Source: Candidatus Binatia bacterium
GTDB taxonomy: Bacteria > Desulfobacterota > Binatia > HRBIN30 > BPIQ01
Direction: 5' to 3'
NCBI GenBank assembly: GCA_026004195.1
Contig: BPIQ01000002.1
Span: forward strand, 930,585 to 994,584
Length of the DNA: 64,000 bases
This document shows, in pieces, positions 47,772-57,296 of this stretch; position 1 is the first letter of the stretch, and each line of letters begins with the position of its first letter. The notes beneath the pieces were generated by a model that was not told where the DNA came from, did not search any database, and saw only the letters and a list, made by a program, of their open reading frames with translations. The translations under genes and the position numbers were made by a program.

Positions 47772-48854
47772 GTGCGAGCTTGCGTCATGCGAGAAGGCGG
47801 ACTCGTGGTCGACACCGTGCCGGACCCGGTGCCGGGGCCGGGAGAGGTGCTCGTGCGCACGCTCGCGTGCGGCATTTGCGGCTCGGACCTCCACTTCCTC
47901 CGCCACGCGAGCCACCTCGTGGACGTACAGAAAAGGTCCGGGTACCCGGGTGCCATGAGCCTCGAGCGCGACGTCGTCCTCGGTCACGAGTTCTGTGCCG
48001 AAATCGTCGATTACGGGCCCCGGACCGAACGGCGGTTGCCCGCCGGAACACGCGTTTGCTCGATGCCGATCGTCTTCGGAAAAAGAGGCGGGATCGAAGC
48101 CGTAGGCTACTCCAACGACTACCCCGGGGGGTACGGCGAACTCATGGTGCTCTCGGAGCCCCTTCTGCTGCGGGTCCCCGACGAGGTGCCCACCGAGCAA
48201 GCCGCCCTCACGGAACCCATGGCCGTCGGGATCCACGCGGTGGAAAAGGCGCGCCTGGAAAAGGGCGAGCAGCCACTCGTCCTGGGTTGCGGCCCCGTGG
48301 GTCTGGCCGTCGTCGCCGCGCTCCGGGCGAAGGGAGTCGGTCCGATCGTGGCCGCGGACTTTTCCCCTGCCAGGAGGGAACTCGCCGAGAAGCTCGGCGC
48401 CGACGTGGTCCTGGATCCCGGGGTCGACTCCCCTTACCGAGCGTGGGAAGAGCTGGCATCGGCGGCAACGCGAGCGGAGGATCCGGCGCCCGTGACGATC
48501 CACGCCGGCCCGTCCCGCCGGGCGGTGATTTTCGAGTGCGTGGGCATTCCGGGAATCCTCCAGGAAATCTTCGAACGGGCTCCCCGCTACGCGAAGATCG
48601 TGGTCGTCGGCGTCTGCATGGGTGAGGACAGGATCGAACCGCTGTTCGGAATCAACAAGGAGCTCGAGGTCCGGTTCGTCCTGGGCTACACGCCCGACGA
48701 GTTCCGGCAGAGCCTCGAGAACATCGCCCGGGGCCGGACCCCCGTGAGTGCGCTCGTCACCGGCAAAGTCGGGGTGGCCGAGACCCCCCGCGCCTTTCGC
48801 GAACTCGAAAAACCCCAAAAACACGCGAAAATTCTCGTCGAGCCCTGGCATTGA
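47772..48854 (+). CDS. Zinc-binding alcohol dehydrogenase family protein
   Basis: The 360-residue medium-chain dehydrogenase has GEVLVRTLACGICGSDLHFLR near residue 19 (Cys ligand), VVLGHEFCAEIVDYG, a cofactor-binding VLGCGPVGLAVVAALRAKG near residue 172, and FECVGIPGILQEI. The structural zinc loop of four cysteines is not evident, which fits the threonine/sorbitol-like branch lacking it. The substrate is unknown. The GTG at 47772 has GGAGGG six to seven bases upstream. It diverges from the yejA gene by about 80 bp. Confidence 0.88.
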   Translation: MRACVMREGGLVVDTVPDPVPGPGEVLVRTLACGICGSDLHFLRHASHLVDVQKRSGYPGAMSLERDVVLGHEFCAEIVDYGPRTERRLPAGTRVCSMPIVFGKRGGIEAVGYSNDYPGGYGELMVLSEPLLLRVPDEVPTEQAALTEPMAVGIHAVEKARLEKGEQPLVLGCGPVGLAVVAALRAKGVGPIVAADFSPARRELAEKLGADVVLDPGVDSPYRAWEELASAATRAEDPAPVTIHAGPSRRAVIFECVGIPGILQEIFERAPRYAKIVVVGVCMGEDRIEPLFGINKELEVRFVLGYTPDEFRQSLENIARGRTPVSALVTGKVGVAETPRAFRELEKPQKHAKILVEPWH

Positions 48855-48927
48855 GCCCTGCGCCCGCGTGGGCTAGAAGCTCGCCCACGGCCGGCCCCGG
48901 CCGAGACGAAAAGCGAGGAGGTCCACC

Positions 48928-50745
48928 GTGTCCGAACCGATCCGAATCGACGCCCCGCTCACCGTGAGCGCCCAGATCGAAGCCCGAGCGACCCACCCGG
49001 ACCTCGAACGGAAAGTTTTCCTGATGCACGGAGACCGACGCTGGACGTACAGGCAGTTCCGTGACGAATCCGTGCGCACCGCCCACTTTCTCCTTCGCCG
49101 CCTGGGCGCCATCGACGAGAGGCGACCGGGCCACGTGGCCATGATGCTCGAAAACCACCTGGAACTTCTCTCGCTTTACGGCGGCTGCGCCTACGCGGGC
49201 CTCGTGCTGTTCGGCATCAACACGGGTCTCCGGGGCGAGGTGCTCGCCGGCGTGCTCGAGCACTCGCGCTCGCGGATTCTCGTCGTCGACGAAAAGTTCC
49301 TGCCCGAGGTCGAGAAAATCCGCCCGCTTCTGCGGACGATCCCGCCGGAGAACATCCTCGTGCTCCGGACGCAAAAAGGGGAAGTTCCGCGCGAGGCCGA
49401 CTATCTCGCGTGCCTCGAATCGGAAGTAGGACCTGCGGGCCTCTCGCTCGAACCTCCGCCGGTGGAGGTGACCCCCGACCGCGTTCTCATGGTGATCTAT
49501 ACCTCGGGAACGACCGGCCTCCCCAAGGGCATCAACAACAACCACCTGAAGCTCTGCGCCGTCGGGATCGGTGTCTCGACCAATCTGGGGCTCGGCCGCG
49601 ACGACGTCGGCTACCTCTGCATGCCGCTTTTCCACTCCAATGCGATGTTCGTGGGCTTCATGCCGGCCTTCTGGGTGGGCGGCAGCGCGGCCCTGAGAGA
49701 GCGCTTCAGCGCGACGCAGTTCGTCCCGGACGTCTTCCGCTACGGCGTGACGTTCTGGAACTACGTCGGAGAGCCCGTGCACTACGTGCTCTCCGCGATC
49801 GAAAAACAGTACGGCGGAGACGAACGACGGATCGCGGAAGAGATCACCCACAACCCGCGCAACAAGCTCCGCTTCGCCGTGGGGAACGGCGCTTCCCCGC
49901 CCGACATCGATCGGTTCACGCGGTGGATGGGGCTCGAGGACATGTTCGAACTCTACGGTTCCACGGAGGCCGCCATCGCGACGTTTCGGAAGAAAGGGGA
50001 CCCCCGGGGAAGCGTCGGGGAAATCACGGATCCGGCGGTGAAAATTCTCGACCCGGAAGGCAGGGAGTGCCCCCCGGCACGGCTCGGACCGGACGGGAAA
50101 ATCCTCAACTACGAGGAGTGCGTGGGCGAAATCTGCCGGGTCGCCCCCGACACGGCGCTCTTCCAGGGGTATTTCGACAACCCCGAAGCCAACGCCACCA
50201 AATACCGCGACGGCGTCTACCACTCGGGAGACCTGGGACACGTTCTCGTCCGGGACGGAAAACGCTACCTCTTCTTCGACGGTCGCACGGAAGACTGGAT
50301 CCGCAAGGACGGGGAGAACTTCTCCGCGGGGCAGGTGGGCAGGCTCCTCACCGAGCATCCCGACGTCGCGCTCGCGGTCGCCTACGGGGTTCCGTGCTCC
50401 GTCTCCGACGAGCTCGTCATGGCTGCCGTCAAGATGGCTCCCGGAAAATCGTTCGATCCGAAGGCCTTTTTCGAGTGGTGCGAGGATCAGGCCACCAACG
50501 GCAGCATGGACAGGAAGTGGATCCCGGATTTCGTCCGGGTCGTCGAGGACTTCGTCTACACGGAAACGCAGAAGGTCCTGGTGCGCCACCTCAAGCGCGA
50601 GCATTTCGACCTCCGACGGGTCCGCGACCCGATCTACTGGAGGAGACGCGGCGACACCACGTTCCACCCTTTCACGCCGAGCGACTACGAAAAGCTCCGC
50701 GAGGAGTTCGCGGCGGCGGAAAAGCTCGACCTCCTCGACCGCTGA
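48928..50745 (+). CDS. Fatty-acyl/acyl-CoA synthetase, FadD17-like
   Basis: The 605-residue adenylate-forming enzyme carries the P-loop YTSGTTGLPKG near residue 191, ELYGSTEAAIA near 347, HSGDLGHV near 433 and DGRTEDWIRKDGENFS near 451. A long C-terminal domain with TQKVLVRHLKREHF follows, holding the catalytic lysine region. The sequence resembles FadD17-type ligases. It activates a carboxylate, probably a fatty or side-chain acid, for the enoyl-CoA hydratases of this window. AAGCGAGGAGG precedes the start, 73 bp from the dehydrogenase stop, so the two may be cotranscribed. Confidence 0.92.
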   Translation: MSEPIRIDAPLTVSAQIEARATHPDLERKVFLMHGDRRWTYRQFRDESVRTAHFLLRRLGAIDERRPGHVAMMLENHLELLSLYGGCAYAGLVLFGINTGLRGEVLAGVLEHSRSRILVVDEKFLPEVEKIRPLLRTIPPENILVLRTQKGEVPREADYLACLESEVGPAGLSLEPPPVEVTPDRVLMVIYTSGTTGLPKGINNNHLKLCAVGIGVSTNLGLGRDDVGYLCMPLFHSNAMFVGFMPAFWVGGSAALRERFSATQFVPDVFRYGVTFWNYVGEPVHYVLSAIEKQYGGDERRIAEEITHNPRNKLRFAVGNGASPPDIDRFTRWMGLEDMFELYGSTEAAIATFRKKGDPRGSVGEITDPAVKILDPEGRECPPARLGPDGKILNYEECVGEICRVAPDTALFQGYFDNPEANATKYRDGVYHSGDLGHVLVRDGKRYLFFDGRTEDWIRKDGENFSAGQVGRLLTEHPDVALAVAYGVPCSVSDELVMAAVKMAPGKSFDPKAFFEWCEDQATNGSMDRKWIPDFVRVVEDFVYTETQKVLVRHLKREHFDLRRVRDPIYWRRRGDTTFHPFTPSDYEKLREEFAAAEKLDLLDR

Positions 50746-50784
50746 GCGGCGTCACAAAATCGTAAAGGGGCGGCCATTCCCTGT

Positions 50785-50810
50785 CGCCTTCGCTGTCACA
50801 GCGAAAGGCG
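50785..50810. promoter_or_regulatory. Near-perfect inverted repeat upstream of XRE regulator
   Basis: CGCCTTCGCTGT and ACAGCGAAAGGCG are complementary with one extra A in the right arm and a central CAC. It lies 39 bp after the acyl-CoA synthetase stop and 90 bp before the XRE gene. It could be the operator of the XRE regulator or a terminator; no T-tract follows. Confidence 0.45.
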
Positions 50811-50899
50811 TTCGCCTTCGCGGCTCGCCAAATACGCGGCTTGCCGCCTGGCACGCGAGCTGCTTAGGGCCACGGGCAAACCCCACGGAGGCGAGGCGC

Positions 50900-51163
50900 A
50901 TGGAAAAGAACATGGGAGAATTCATCCGGAAGCTCCGGGCCCGGCTCGGCCTCACGCAAGAGGAGCTGGCCCACCAGCTCGGAATCACCGTGGGAACGGT
51001 GAACCGCTGGGAGAACGGCCGTTTCCGGCCGAGCAAGCTCGGGCGCTCGACGCTTCGCGAATTCGCGTTGCGGCACGGGATCCCTTTCGAGGACGAAGCC
51101 GAACTGCCGAGCGAACTTCCTTCCCCGGAACGACCGGAGGAGTGGAAAATCGGCTCCCAGTGA
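50900..51163 (+). CDS. XRE-family helix-turn-helix regulator
   Basis: The 87-residue protein is a single HTH_3 domain: MGEFIRKLRARLGLTQEELA, then ITVGTVNRWENGRFRPSKL near residues 29-48, ending in a short acidic tail (ELPSELPSPERPEEW). It binds DNA and may regulate its own promoter, given the palindrome upstream. ATG 50900 has GGAGG ten bases before it; an internal ATG five codons later is less well placed. Confidence 0.88.
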   Translation: MEKNMGEFIRKLRARLGLTQEELAHQLGITVGTVNRWENGRFRPSKLGRSTLREFALRHGIPFEDEAELPSELPSPERPEEWKIGSQ

Positions 51164-51214
51164 CCCGAGGGTTTCCCGGGGGCCGGAGCCTTCGGGATCC
51201 GCGCGCGAGCGAAT

Positions 51215-51612
51215 CCGCCGAATTTTGCTCTTCGTGATTCCGGCTGCCGTTTCCCTTTTTCGGGCGGGACCGCTTTTCCCGTTCGTCGTCGAAGAAGGAG
51301 TCGGGGGCCTACGCGCCGTTCGGCGGACGTTGCAGCTCATGAAAGGGAGGACACTCCGTTTTCGCCATCCTTCTCGTCTTCACGGCAGGAGAGTTCCTCC
51401 TCGAAGTCCTGGAAGCCGCACTCCGGTTCGGTAGTTACTCCGACTACGGCACGATCGACGTCTTGCAGCTCGCGGCCACGGGACCGGGTTCGGTATGGGC
51501 TTCGGTTTTTTACCTGGCCGCACGGGAAGAAACGGAAGGACGACCTCTCCCGGCTTCGAGCCGAGCGGGCCGGGTTTCCTCCCTCCGTGTTGACTCCGCC
51601 GCGCCGAGCTGA
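51215..51612 (+). pseudogene. Remnant of a multi-pass membrane protein
   Basis: Two frames carry the pieces. The first reads RILLFVIPAAVSLFRAGPLF, then PFVVEEGVGGLRAVRRTLQL, then MKGR. The second, after a TTTT run near 51357-51361, reads FAILLVFTAGEFLLEVLEAA, then GPGSVWASVFYLAAREE, ending at TGA 51612. The helix, then A-RR-x-LxLxKG, then helix arrangement is typical of the C-terminal repeats of bacterial multi-pass proteins such as those related to the glycerophosphodiester phosphodiesterase membrane domain. The N-terminal part and start codon are missing. Confidence 0.55.
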
Positions 51613-51626
51613 GCAAATCGCCCGGC

Positions 51627-54600
51627 GTGCCACGATCCATCCGGACCCGAACAACGCCGCCTTTTTTCTCTTTGCTCGTCGGCCTTGCCATCGCTGCCTT
51701 GGGGTGTGCGGGTGGCAGGGGGAACCCCGCGGAGCCCACGCGAACCCCGACCCTCCCGGGGACGAGTCGAACCCCCACGCCGACGCAGGCTTCGCCGACA
51801 CCGGCTCCCGAGTCGTCGTCCACACCCTCGGCAACGGTACGACCCACGGATACACCGCCACCCACGAGCACGCCCACGCCGACAGCCCCACCGACCGAGA
51901 CTCCCCGGCCTCCCACGCCGACGGCGACGCTACCGCGTGGGACTCCCCGTACTGCCCCCTACGAGGTCACGGCCCCGGATCCGCAGCACCTGGTCATCTA
52001 CAACACGGAGCCCGGAGGCGGTTCGGTCGGCATGCCGATCGGCTTCGGCGACATCGACGGCGACGGGTACGGGGATTTCGTCCTCTGCCCCATGCTGGCC
52101 GACGGCGGCCCCCGAAACGAGCGGCGGAACTCGGGCGAGGTCCACATCGTCTACGGCAACGGTGAGGTCCGTGGCGTCGTCGTCGACGACGGCACCGCGC
52201 CGGTCACGACGCTTTTCGGCGCCACCGCGGGCGATCTCCTCGGCACGCACGTTTTCGTCGCCGACTTCGACCGGGACGGCTTCGACGACGTCCTCGTCGG
52301 AGCCCAGAACGCGGACGCTCCCGGAGGAAACCGGAGAAACAGCGGAGCCGCGTATCTCTACTTCGGGCGGAAAGAACGGCCCCCCGTCGTGGACCTTGCC
52401 GAGGAGTTTCCCCGGGTCGTGCGCATCTTCGGGAGGGCCGCATCCGACCGCCTCGGCGTATGGGTCTCGGGCGGCGACCTCGACGGCGACGGGCACCTCG
52501 ACCTCTTGCTCGGCGCGGATCAGGCGGACGGACCCCACGACACGAGACCCGCGGCGGGTGCCGTCTACGTCCTCTACGGAGGCGCCGAGTGGCCTCCCGT
52601 CGTCGACCTCGCCGACCCGACCGGCTTGCCTCTCGCCGTGTTCCACGGGGTCGACCCTCACGACCACTTCGGATCGACGATTCTCGCCGCCGACTTCGAC
52701 GACGACGGAAAAGACGAGCTGGTCGTCTCTTCGGCCATCGCGCGCGCTTCGGCGCAGGTAAAAGGCGTCTTTCTCGCCGGCGGCGACGGTCCCGCGAACG
52801 ATCGGGCGGATGCGGGAGAAGTCGCAGTCCTCTTTTTCGGATCGTCCGAACCGCGCCCGCTGGGCGAGATCGACCTGGCTTCCGCGGACCCGCAGAACCG
52901 GACGATCGTCTACGGAGCCAACGCGCGCCACGCGACCGGAGAGGAGCTCGCGGCCGGGGATTTCGACGGCGACGGAAAGCTCGACCTCGCGATCGGAGCC
53001 TTGCAGGCGACGGGACCCGCCGGTGGAAGAGGAGCAGCGACGGGGCGCGCCTATGTCGTTTTCCATTTGGCGAGCCGACGCGGAGAAGTCGTCGACCTCG
53101 CTGCCCCGACCGAGGGCGTCACCGTCGTTTACGGTCGCCGCGGCGGCACGATCTCGGGCGACACGCTGCTTGCCATCGACCTCGACGGCGACGGCTTCGA
53201 CGACCTCCTCGACGCGGCTCCGGCCGAGGGAACGCGGGACCTCGAGGGAACGTTCCGCGCCACCTCCGGCGTGCTCGACGTCCTCTTCGGCCGCCCCAGG
53301 TGGCCCCCGGCCATCGACCTCGTGCTCGTACCCGACGACCAGCGGCACGTGCAGATACGGGGAGCGGACGCCGGCGACCAGTTCGCCTACAGTCTCGCCG
53401 CGGGCGACGTCGACCGGGACGGCCGCCCGGACATCCTGGCCAACGCGATGACGGGCGACGGCTTCGAGAACCGGGCACGTGATGCCGGGGAGCTCTACGT
53501 CTTTTCGAACTCGATCTTTTTCGATCCGTCACCCGGCACGCTCGCCCCTCTTTTTCTCAACGTCGACATCCAGCCGGTTTTCTCCGCAGCCTGCCTCCCA
53601 TGCCACGCGCCTCCGGAGCCCGCCGCGGGCTTGCGCCTCGACGAAGTTCTGGCAAGTGCCGACGGCCTTCTCGGACGTGACCGGGCGGGCCGGCCGAGCT
53701 CGCAGGTGCCCGATCTGCTGGTGGCTCCCGGTGCTCCCGAAGCGAGCTATCTCCTCGAAAAAATCGCCGAAGCCCCCCCGAGGGTAGGAGACCGCATGCC
53801 GCCGCCACCCTCTCCCCCGCTGCCTTCTCGCGCACGGGAAGCCTTGCGGCGGTGGGTCGCCGGGGGAGCCCCGGTCGCCAACGAGCCCGTCGTTTCCCCG
53901 CCTCCTCCGGAGCCGCCGCCGCGCGGCCTCGCAGCGCTCGTGCTCGCGACCGTGCGGCTCCGCGTGGTGGATACTTCGGGAGCGGAGACGGAATTTTCCG
54001 CGCAGCAAGTCGAGCTTCCCCTTCGTCTCGTGGGCCCGAAACTCCGAGTCTTCGAGGACGAGTGGAAACCCTGGGTTCTGGTTTCCGGCGAGCGGAGTCT
54101 CGAGCTCTCGCTTTCCGCGGACGGCGAAGGGAGCCTCGACCGCCGGAGCGGGGAGGCGAGCTTCGCGCTCGAGCTTTCCGGCTTTTCGGACGCGCCGCTT
54201 CGCGTCGCGTGGACCACGGGCACCGCGTCCGCGGGCCCGCTCGCAGCCACGGGCTCGCCCCTCGACTTCGACACGGGCGCCCTCGGGCTCGCGGGTGCGG
54301 CGACTTCCTCCGACGGGGATTCTCTGCTCTTCGAGCTCGAAGGCTTCGTGGTCGGGGAGGTCCCGAGGACGCCCGGCCTCGTGACGGAAATCCAGGCGAT
54401 CTTCTCGCGGAGCTGCGCGCTCGCGAACTGCCACATCGGCGACGGCGCCGCCGAACTGAGCCTCGAGCCCTTCGTCGCCTTCCGCGAGCTCGTACACCGG
54501 CCGAGCACGCAGGTGGACGCCATCCTCGTCCTCCCGGGCTCGCCGGACGAGAGTTACCTCCTCGAGAAGATCCGCGAGCCCGAACCCCGGGTGGGCGAGC

Positions 54601-54680
54601 GCATGCCGATCGGCGGCGAGCTCGACGAGCTCGAAATCGAAGCCATCCGGCTCTGGATCGCCGGAGGCGCGCCCCGCTAG
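51627..54680 (+). CDS. Large lipoprotein: seven-repeat FG-GAP propeller plus c-haem-type domains
   Basis: The 1017-residue protein has a lipobox (ALGC near residue 27) and a Pro/Thr linker to about residue 115. Seven FG-GAP/EF-hand-like repeats follow with DxDxDG calcium loops (DIDGDGYGD, DFDRDGFDD, DLDGDGHLD, DFDDDGKDE, DFDGDGKLD, DLDGDGFDD, DVDRDGRPD), a complete seven-bladed propeller. Two planctomycete-cytochrome-like domains follow: CLPCH near residue 657 (CXXCH) and CALANCH near 929 (CX4CH). Each is followed by SYLLEKI and GxRMP blocks. It is probably a cell-surface redox or adhesion protein. The frame is intact over 3 kb. Confidence 0.88.
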   Translation: MPRSIRTRTTPPFFSLLVGLAIAALGCAGGRGNPAEPTRTPTLPGTSRTPTPTQASPTPAPESSSTPSATVRPTDTPPPTSTPTPTAPPTETPRPPTPTATLPRGTPRTAPYEVTAPDPQHLVIYNTEPGGGSVGMPIGFGDIDGDGYGDFVLCPMLADGGPRNERRNSGEVHIVYGNGEVRGVVVDDGTAPVTTLFGATAGDLLGTHVFVADFDRDGFDDVLVGAQNADAPGGNRRNSGAAYLYFGRKERPPVVDLAEEFPRVVRIFGRAASDRLGVWVSGGDLDGDGHLDLLLGADQADGPHDTRPAAGAVYVLYGGAEWPPVVDLADPTGLPLAVFHGVDPHDHFGSTILAADFDDDGKDELVVSSAIARASAQVKGVFLAGGDGPANDRADAGEVAVLFFGSSEPRPLGEIDLASADPQNRTIVYGANARHATGEELAAGDFDGDGKLDLAIGALQATGPAGGRGAATGRAYVVFHLASRRGEVVDLAAPTEGVTVVYGRRGGTISGDTLLAIDLDGDGFDDLLDAAPAEGTRDLEGTFRATSGVLDVLFGRPRWPPAIDLVLVPDDQRHVQIRGADAGDQFAYSLAAGDVDRDGRPDILANAMTGDGFENRARDAGELYVFSNSIFFDPSPGTLAPLFLNVDIQPVFSAACLPCHAPPEPAAGLRLDEVLASADGLLGRDRAGRPSSQVPDLLVAPGAPEASYLLEKIAEAPPRVGDRMPPPPSPPLPSRAREALRRWVAGGAPVANEPVVSPPPPEPPPRGLAALVLATVRLRVVDTSGAETEFSAQQVELPLRLVGPKLRVFEDEWKPWVLVSGERSLELSLSADGEGSLDRRSGEASFALELSGFSDAPLRVAWTTGTASAGPLAATGSPLDFDTGALGLAGAATSSDGDSLLFELEGFVVGEVPRTPGLVTEIQAIFSRSCALANCHIGDGAAELSLEPFVAFRELVHRPSTQVDAILVLPGSPDESYLLEKIREPEPRVGERMPIGGELDELEIEAIRLWIAGGAPR

Positions 54681-54683
54681 GAG

Positions 54684-54887
54684 CTAGCCGGCCGTCTCCT
54701 CGGAACGGAAACCGACTTTCGAGTGCGTGCCGTCGCAAAAGGGCTTGTTCGACGACTGGCCGCACCGACAGAGATAGACGGTTTCTTCGTCGACTCGAAA
54801 CGCGTTTCCCCGATGGTCGAGGAGTTCCACGGGGCCCGACACTTCGTACGGCCCGTTCTTGAGAACTCGAATTTTCGTCTCCGCCAT
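54684..54887 (-). CDS. CDGSH iron-sulfur domain protein
   Basis: The 67-residue protein is a single CDGSH zinc-finger-like iron-sulfur domain. Its C-x-C-x2-S-x3-P-x-C-D-G-x2-H motif reads CRCGQSSNKPFCDGTH near residues 42-57. It binds a 2Fe-2S cluster through three Cys and one His. The ATG at 54887 has GGAGGG just upstream; the longer frame from 54995 lacks such a site. It is convergent with the FG-GAP lipoprotein gene, 3 bp apart. Confidence 0.9.
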   Translation of the reverse strand: MAETKIRVLKNGPYEVSGPVELLDHRGNAFRVDEETVYLCRCGQSSNKPFCDGTHSKVGFRSEETAG

Positions 54888-55079
54888 CTTTCCCTCCGAG
54901 AAGAACAGGGCGCGCCGGCCGGAACATCTGCGACGCGACCGCTCGAACCCAAATAGGACGGTTTCGCGCACCTCCGCAAGCCGAAAAGGCCGCACGCGCG
55001 CTCGTTCTGCGCTTTCCGCCGTTGCCCACGGGCAAGCGGGACGCTACGTTTTCGGGCCGGCGATCGGGTTGTCCTCGTC

Positions 55080-56386
55080 ATGTCACGGCGGTGTGTGTGG
55101 CTCTGCCTCTGTCTTTTTGTCGTGGCCTGCGGCTCCGAGAACGACGGCCGGCGCGCAGGCGCCGACCGCGAGCCCGACGCCCACTGCGACCTCGAGCCCC
55201 GTGTCGACTCCCGCTGGATCTCCCGCTTCCACGCCGATCGACCTCTTCACCCGGACTCCGACCGCGAGCCCGACGCCGGCGGTCCGACCCAAGTCGAGCG
55301 CCGAGTTCCTTTCCACGGGCCCGTACGGGGTCGGCGTCACCCACTTCGACCTCGTCGATTCGAGCCGCCCCACGAGACCCAACGGGTCTTTTCCCGGCGC
55401 ACCGGAGCGGACCCTCCCCACGGAAGTCTGGTACCCGGCCACGACGGACGGAACCGAACCCCGGGCCGGCGCGCGCGACGCGGAACTCGACCGGAGCGGG
55501 GCCCCCTACCCGCTCGTCGTCTACAGCCACGGGTTTTTCAGCGAGCGCTTCGAGGGCCTCTACCTCACGCGCCACCTCGCAAGCCACGGCTACGTCGTCC
55601 TGTCGGCCGATTTTCCTCTCTCGAACCGCAACGCCCCGGGTGGTGCCACTGTCGCGGACGCCGGAGAACAGCCCGCAGACGTGCGGTTTCTCGTCGACAC
55701 GATGCTCGGCTGGAACGCGGACGAAAGCTCGCCCTTTTTCGGTGCGGTCGACCCCGAGCGGATCGGATTCACGGGGCTTTCGCTCGGGGGGCTCACGACC
55801 TACCTCGCGGCCTTCCATCCCGAGAAGCGAGACCCTAGAGTCCGCGCGGCCGCACCGATCGCGGGGCCCGGCTGCTTTTTCTCCGAGGTGTTTTTCGAGC
55901 GAACGTTGCCTCTCCTCGTCCTTCACGGCGACATCGACGCTTTCGTCCCGTGGGAAGAGAACGCGCGGAGAGCCTTCGACCTGGCCTCTCCGCCGAAATA
56001 CCTGGTCACCGTCCGCGGCGGCTCGCACGCGGGGTTCGCCGATGCCGTGGCGCAGCTTTCCCGGGAATCTCCCGAACCCCGACAGCCTCGGATGCCAGGC
56101 CGTCGACCTGCCTTCGGAAGGCGAGGAGGAAGGTCTCGAGTTTCTCGAGAGTCTCGGGGGACCGGAAGACGGGATCGTCGCGAATCCCGACTGTCCCGCG
56201 GCATGCCAGTTCGACTCGCTCCCGCCGGCCATTCCCGCCTCTCGGCAGGTCGAGCTCGCGATCCTGAGCGTCTTTCCCTTTTTCGAAGCGTATCTCCGCG
56301 ACGACGACGCGGCGGAAGCTTTTCTGAAAGAACGCCTCGCCGCGGAAAACCCCGAGCTTTCGGTCGAGTGGGTGCTTTCCCCTTGA
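55080..56386 (+). pseudogene. Lipoprotein alpha/beta hydrolase, frameshifted
   Basis: The start at 55080 gives a lipoprotein signal (MSRRCVWLCLCLFVVACGSE) in one frame. The next frame carries a Pro/Thr/Ser linker and an alpha/beta hydrolase with VWYPATTDG, YPLVVYSHGFFSERFEG (oxyanion), GFTGLSLGGLTTY (nucleophile GLSLG), LPLLVLHGDIDAFVPWEEN (Asp) and GGSHAGFADAV (His). A third frame carries the C terminus NPDSLGCQAVDLPSEG to WVLSP. Frame changes fall near 55135-55160 and 56055-56075. The intact protein would be about 435 residues, similar to platelet-activating-factor acetylhydrolase-like or PET-hydrolase-like enzymes. Confidence 0.8.
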
Positions 56387-56396
56387 TTCGCCCGGC

Positions 56397-56933
56397 GTGC
56401 CCGAAGTAGCTTCGGCGCCGATGGGGGCTTACCGCCGGTACCTTCTCGGCGAACTGGGCCTGGGCGCCGGGCTTCTCAACGTCGCTTTGAACGGCGCCAT
56501 TGCTTACGTCATGTTTCGCGGAGCCGAAAGCGTTCCTTTCTCGGGCTCCCGGAGCATTTCCGCGGATCTCGCGGGAACGGCCTTTTTCCTTCCCTTCTTC
56601 ACGACGCTCGTCGTCACGCCGCTCACCCGGCGGCGAGCGAGCCGAGAGGGATGGAACCCGCCGAGCACCCCGCCTGCCGTTGCGGCCGCCCTTCGGCTCG
56701 TTCCGGACACCGTCGTCCGCCGCGCCCTGCTCCTCGGCTTCCTCACCCTCGCCTTCGTCGCCGTGCCTACGCTCTGGGCCCTCGCGTGGGCGGGCGTCTC
56801 GGAGCTGTCGACCGGCGGTTTCGTCCGGTTCAAATCCGTCTTCGCGGGAATCCTGGGAGCCGTGCTGACCCCGCTCGCCGGCTACCTCGCGCTTTTCGAC
56901 GGCACTCCGACGGGGCGGGCGCAGCCAGGGTGA
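56397..56933 (+). CDS. Small multi-pass membrane protein, unknown
   Basis: The 178-residue protein has about four hydrophobic segments (LGLGAGLLNVALNGAIAYVMF, AGTAFFLPFFTTLVVTPL, RRALLLGFLTLAFVAVPTLW, SVFAGILGAVLTPLAGYLAL). I do not recognise the family. The GTG at 56397 begins 10 bp after the hydrolase stop; the ATG at 56421 is an alternative start that loses only the short polar N terminus. The position suggests co-transcription with the lipoprotein hydrolase. Confidence 0.72.
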   Translation: MPEVASAPMGAYRRYLLGELGLGAGLLNVALNGAIAYVMFRGAESVPFSGSRSISADLAGTAFFLPFFTTLVVTPLTRRRASREGWNPPSTPPAVAAALRLVPDTVVRRALLLGFLTLAFVAVPTLWALAWAGVSELSTGGFVRFKSVFAGILGAVLTPLAGYLALFDGTPTGRAQPG

Positions 56934-57049
56934 GCCTACGGTCGCCGAGGGATTCCTCGAGCCCGCGGTGAGCGACCGTCTGCGCGCTTTGCGTCCGTAC
57001 CCGGGCCGGCCCGTGCCGGCTCGAGTCGACGCCTTGGCGCTATGACGCT

Positions 57050-57296
57050 ATGGTGCGCAGCGTGAAGGGAGAGGCCAGGCGAGCAACCGTCTATTTCGAT
57101 CCCGAGATCCACCGGGCACTTCGCATGAAGGCCGCCGAGAGCGAACGCTCCATATCGGAGCTCGTGAACGAGGCCGTGAGGCTGAGTCTGGCGGAGGACG
57201 CCGAGGACCTGGCTGCATTCGAGGAACGCGCGCGGGAGAAGAGCATTCCGATTCGAGGACGTCGTGAAGCAGCTCAGGCGGCGTGGGACGATCTAG
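57050..57296 (+). pseudogene. Ribbon-helix-helix antitoxin, frameshifted near 3' end
   Basis: The N-terminal RHH domain reads RATVYFDPEIHRALRMKAAE with SISELVNEAVRLSLAEDAED, the pattern of RelB/ParD-like antitoxins paired with RelE/ParE toxins. The usual tail (FEDVVKQLRRRGTI, stop TAG at 57294) is present but in the +1 frame; the base change falls near 57251-57257. Without repair the frame continues to 57424 as arginine-rich sequence. The toxin gene overlaps its end. The antitoxin's N-terminal DNA-binding part would still be made. Confidence 0.75.
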
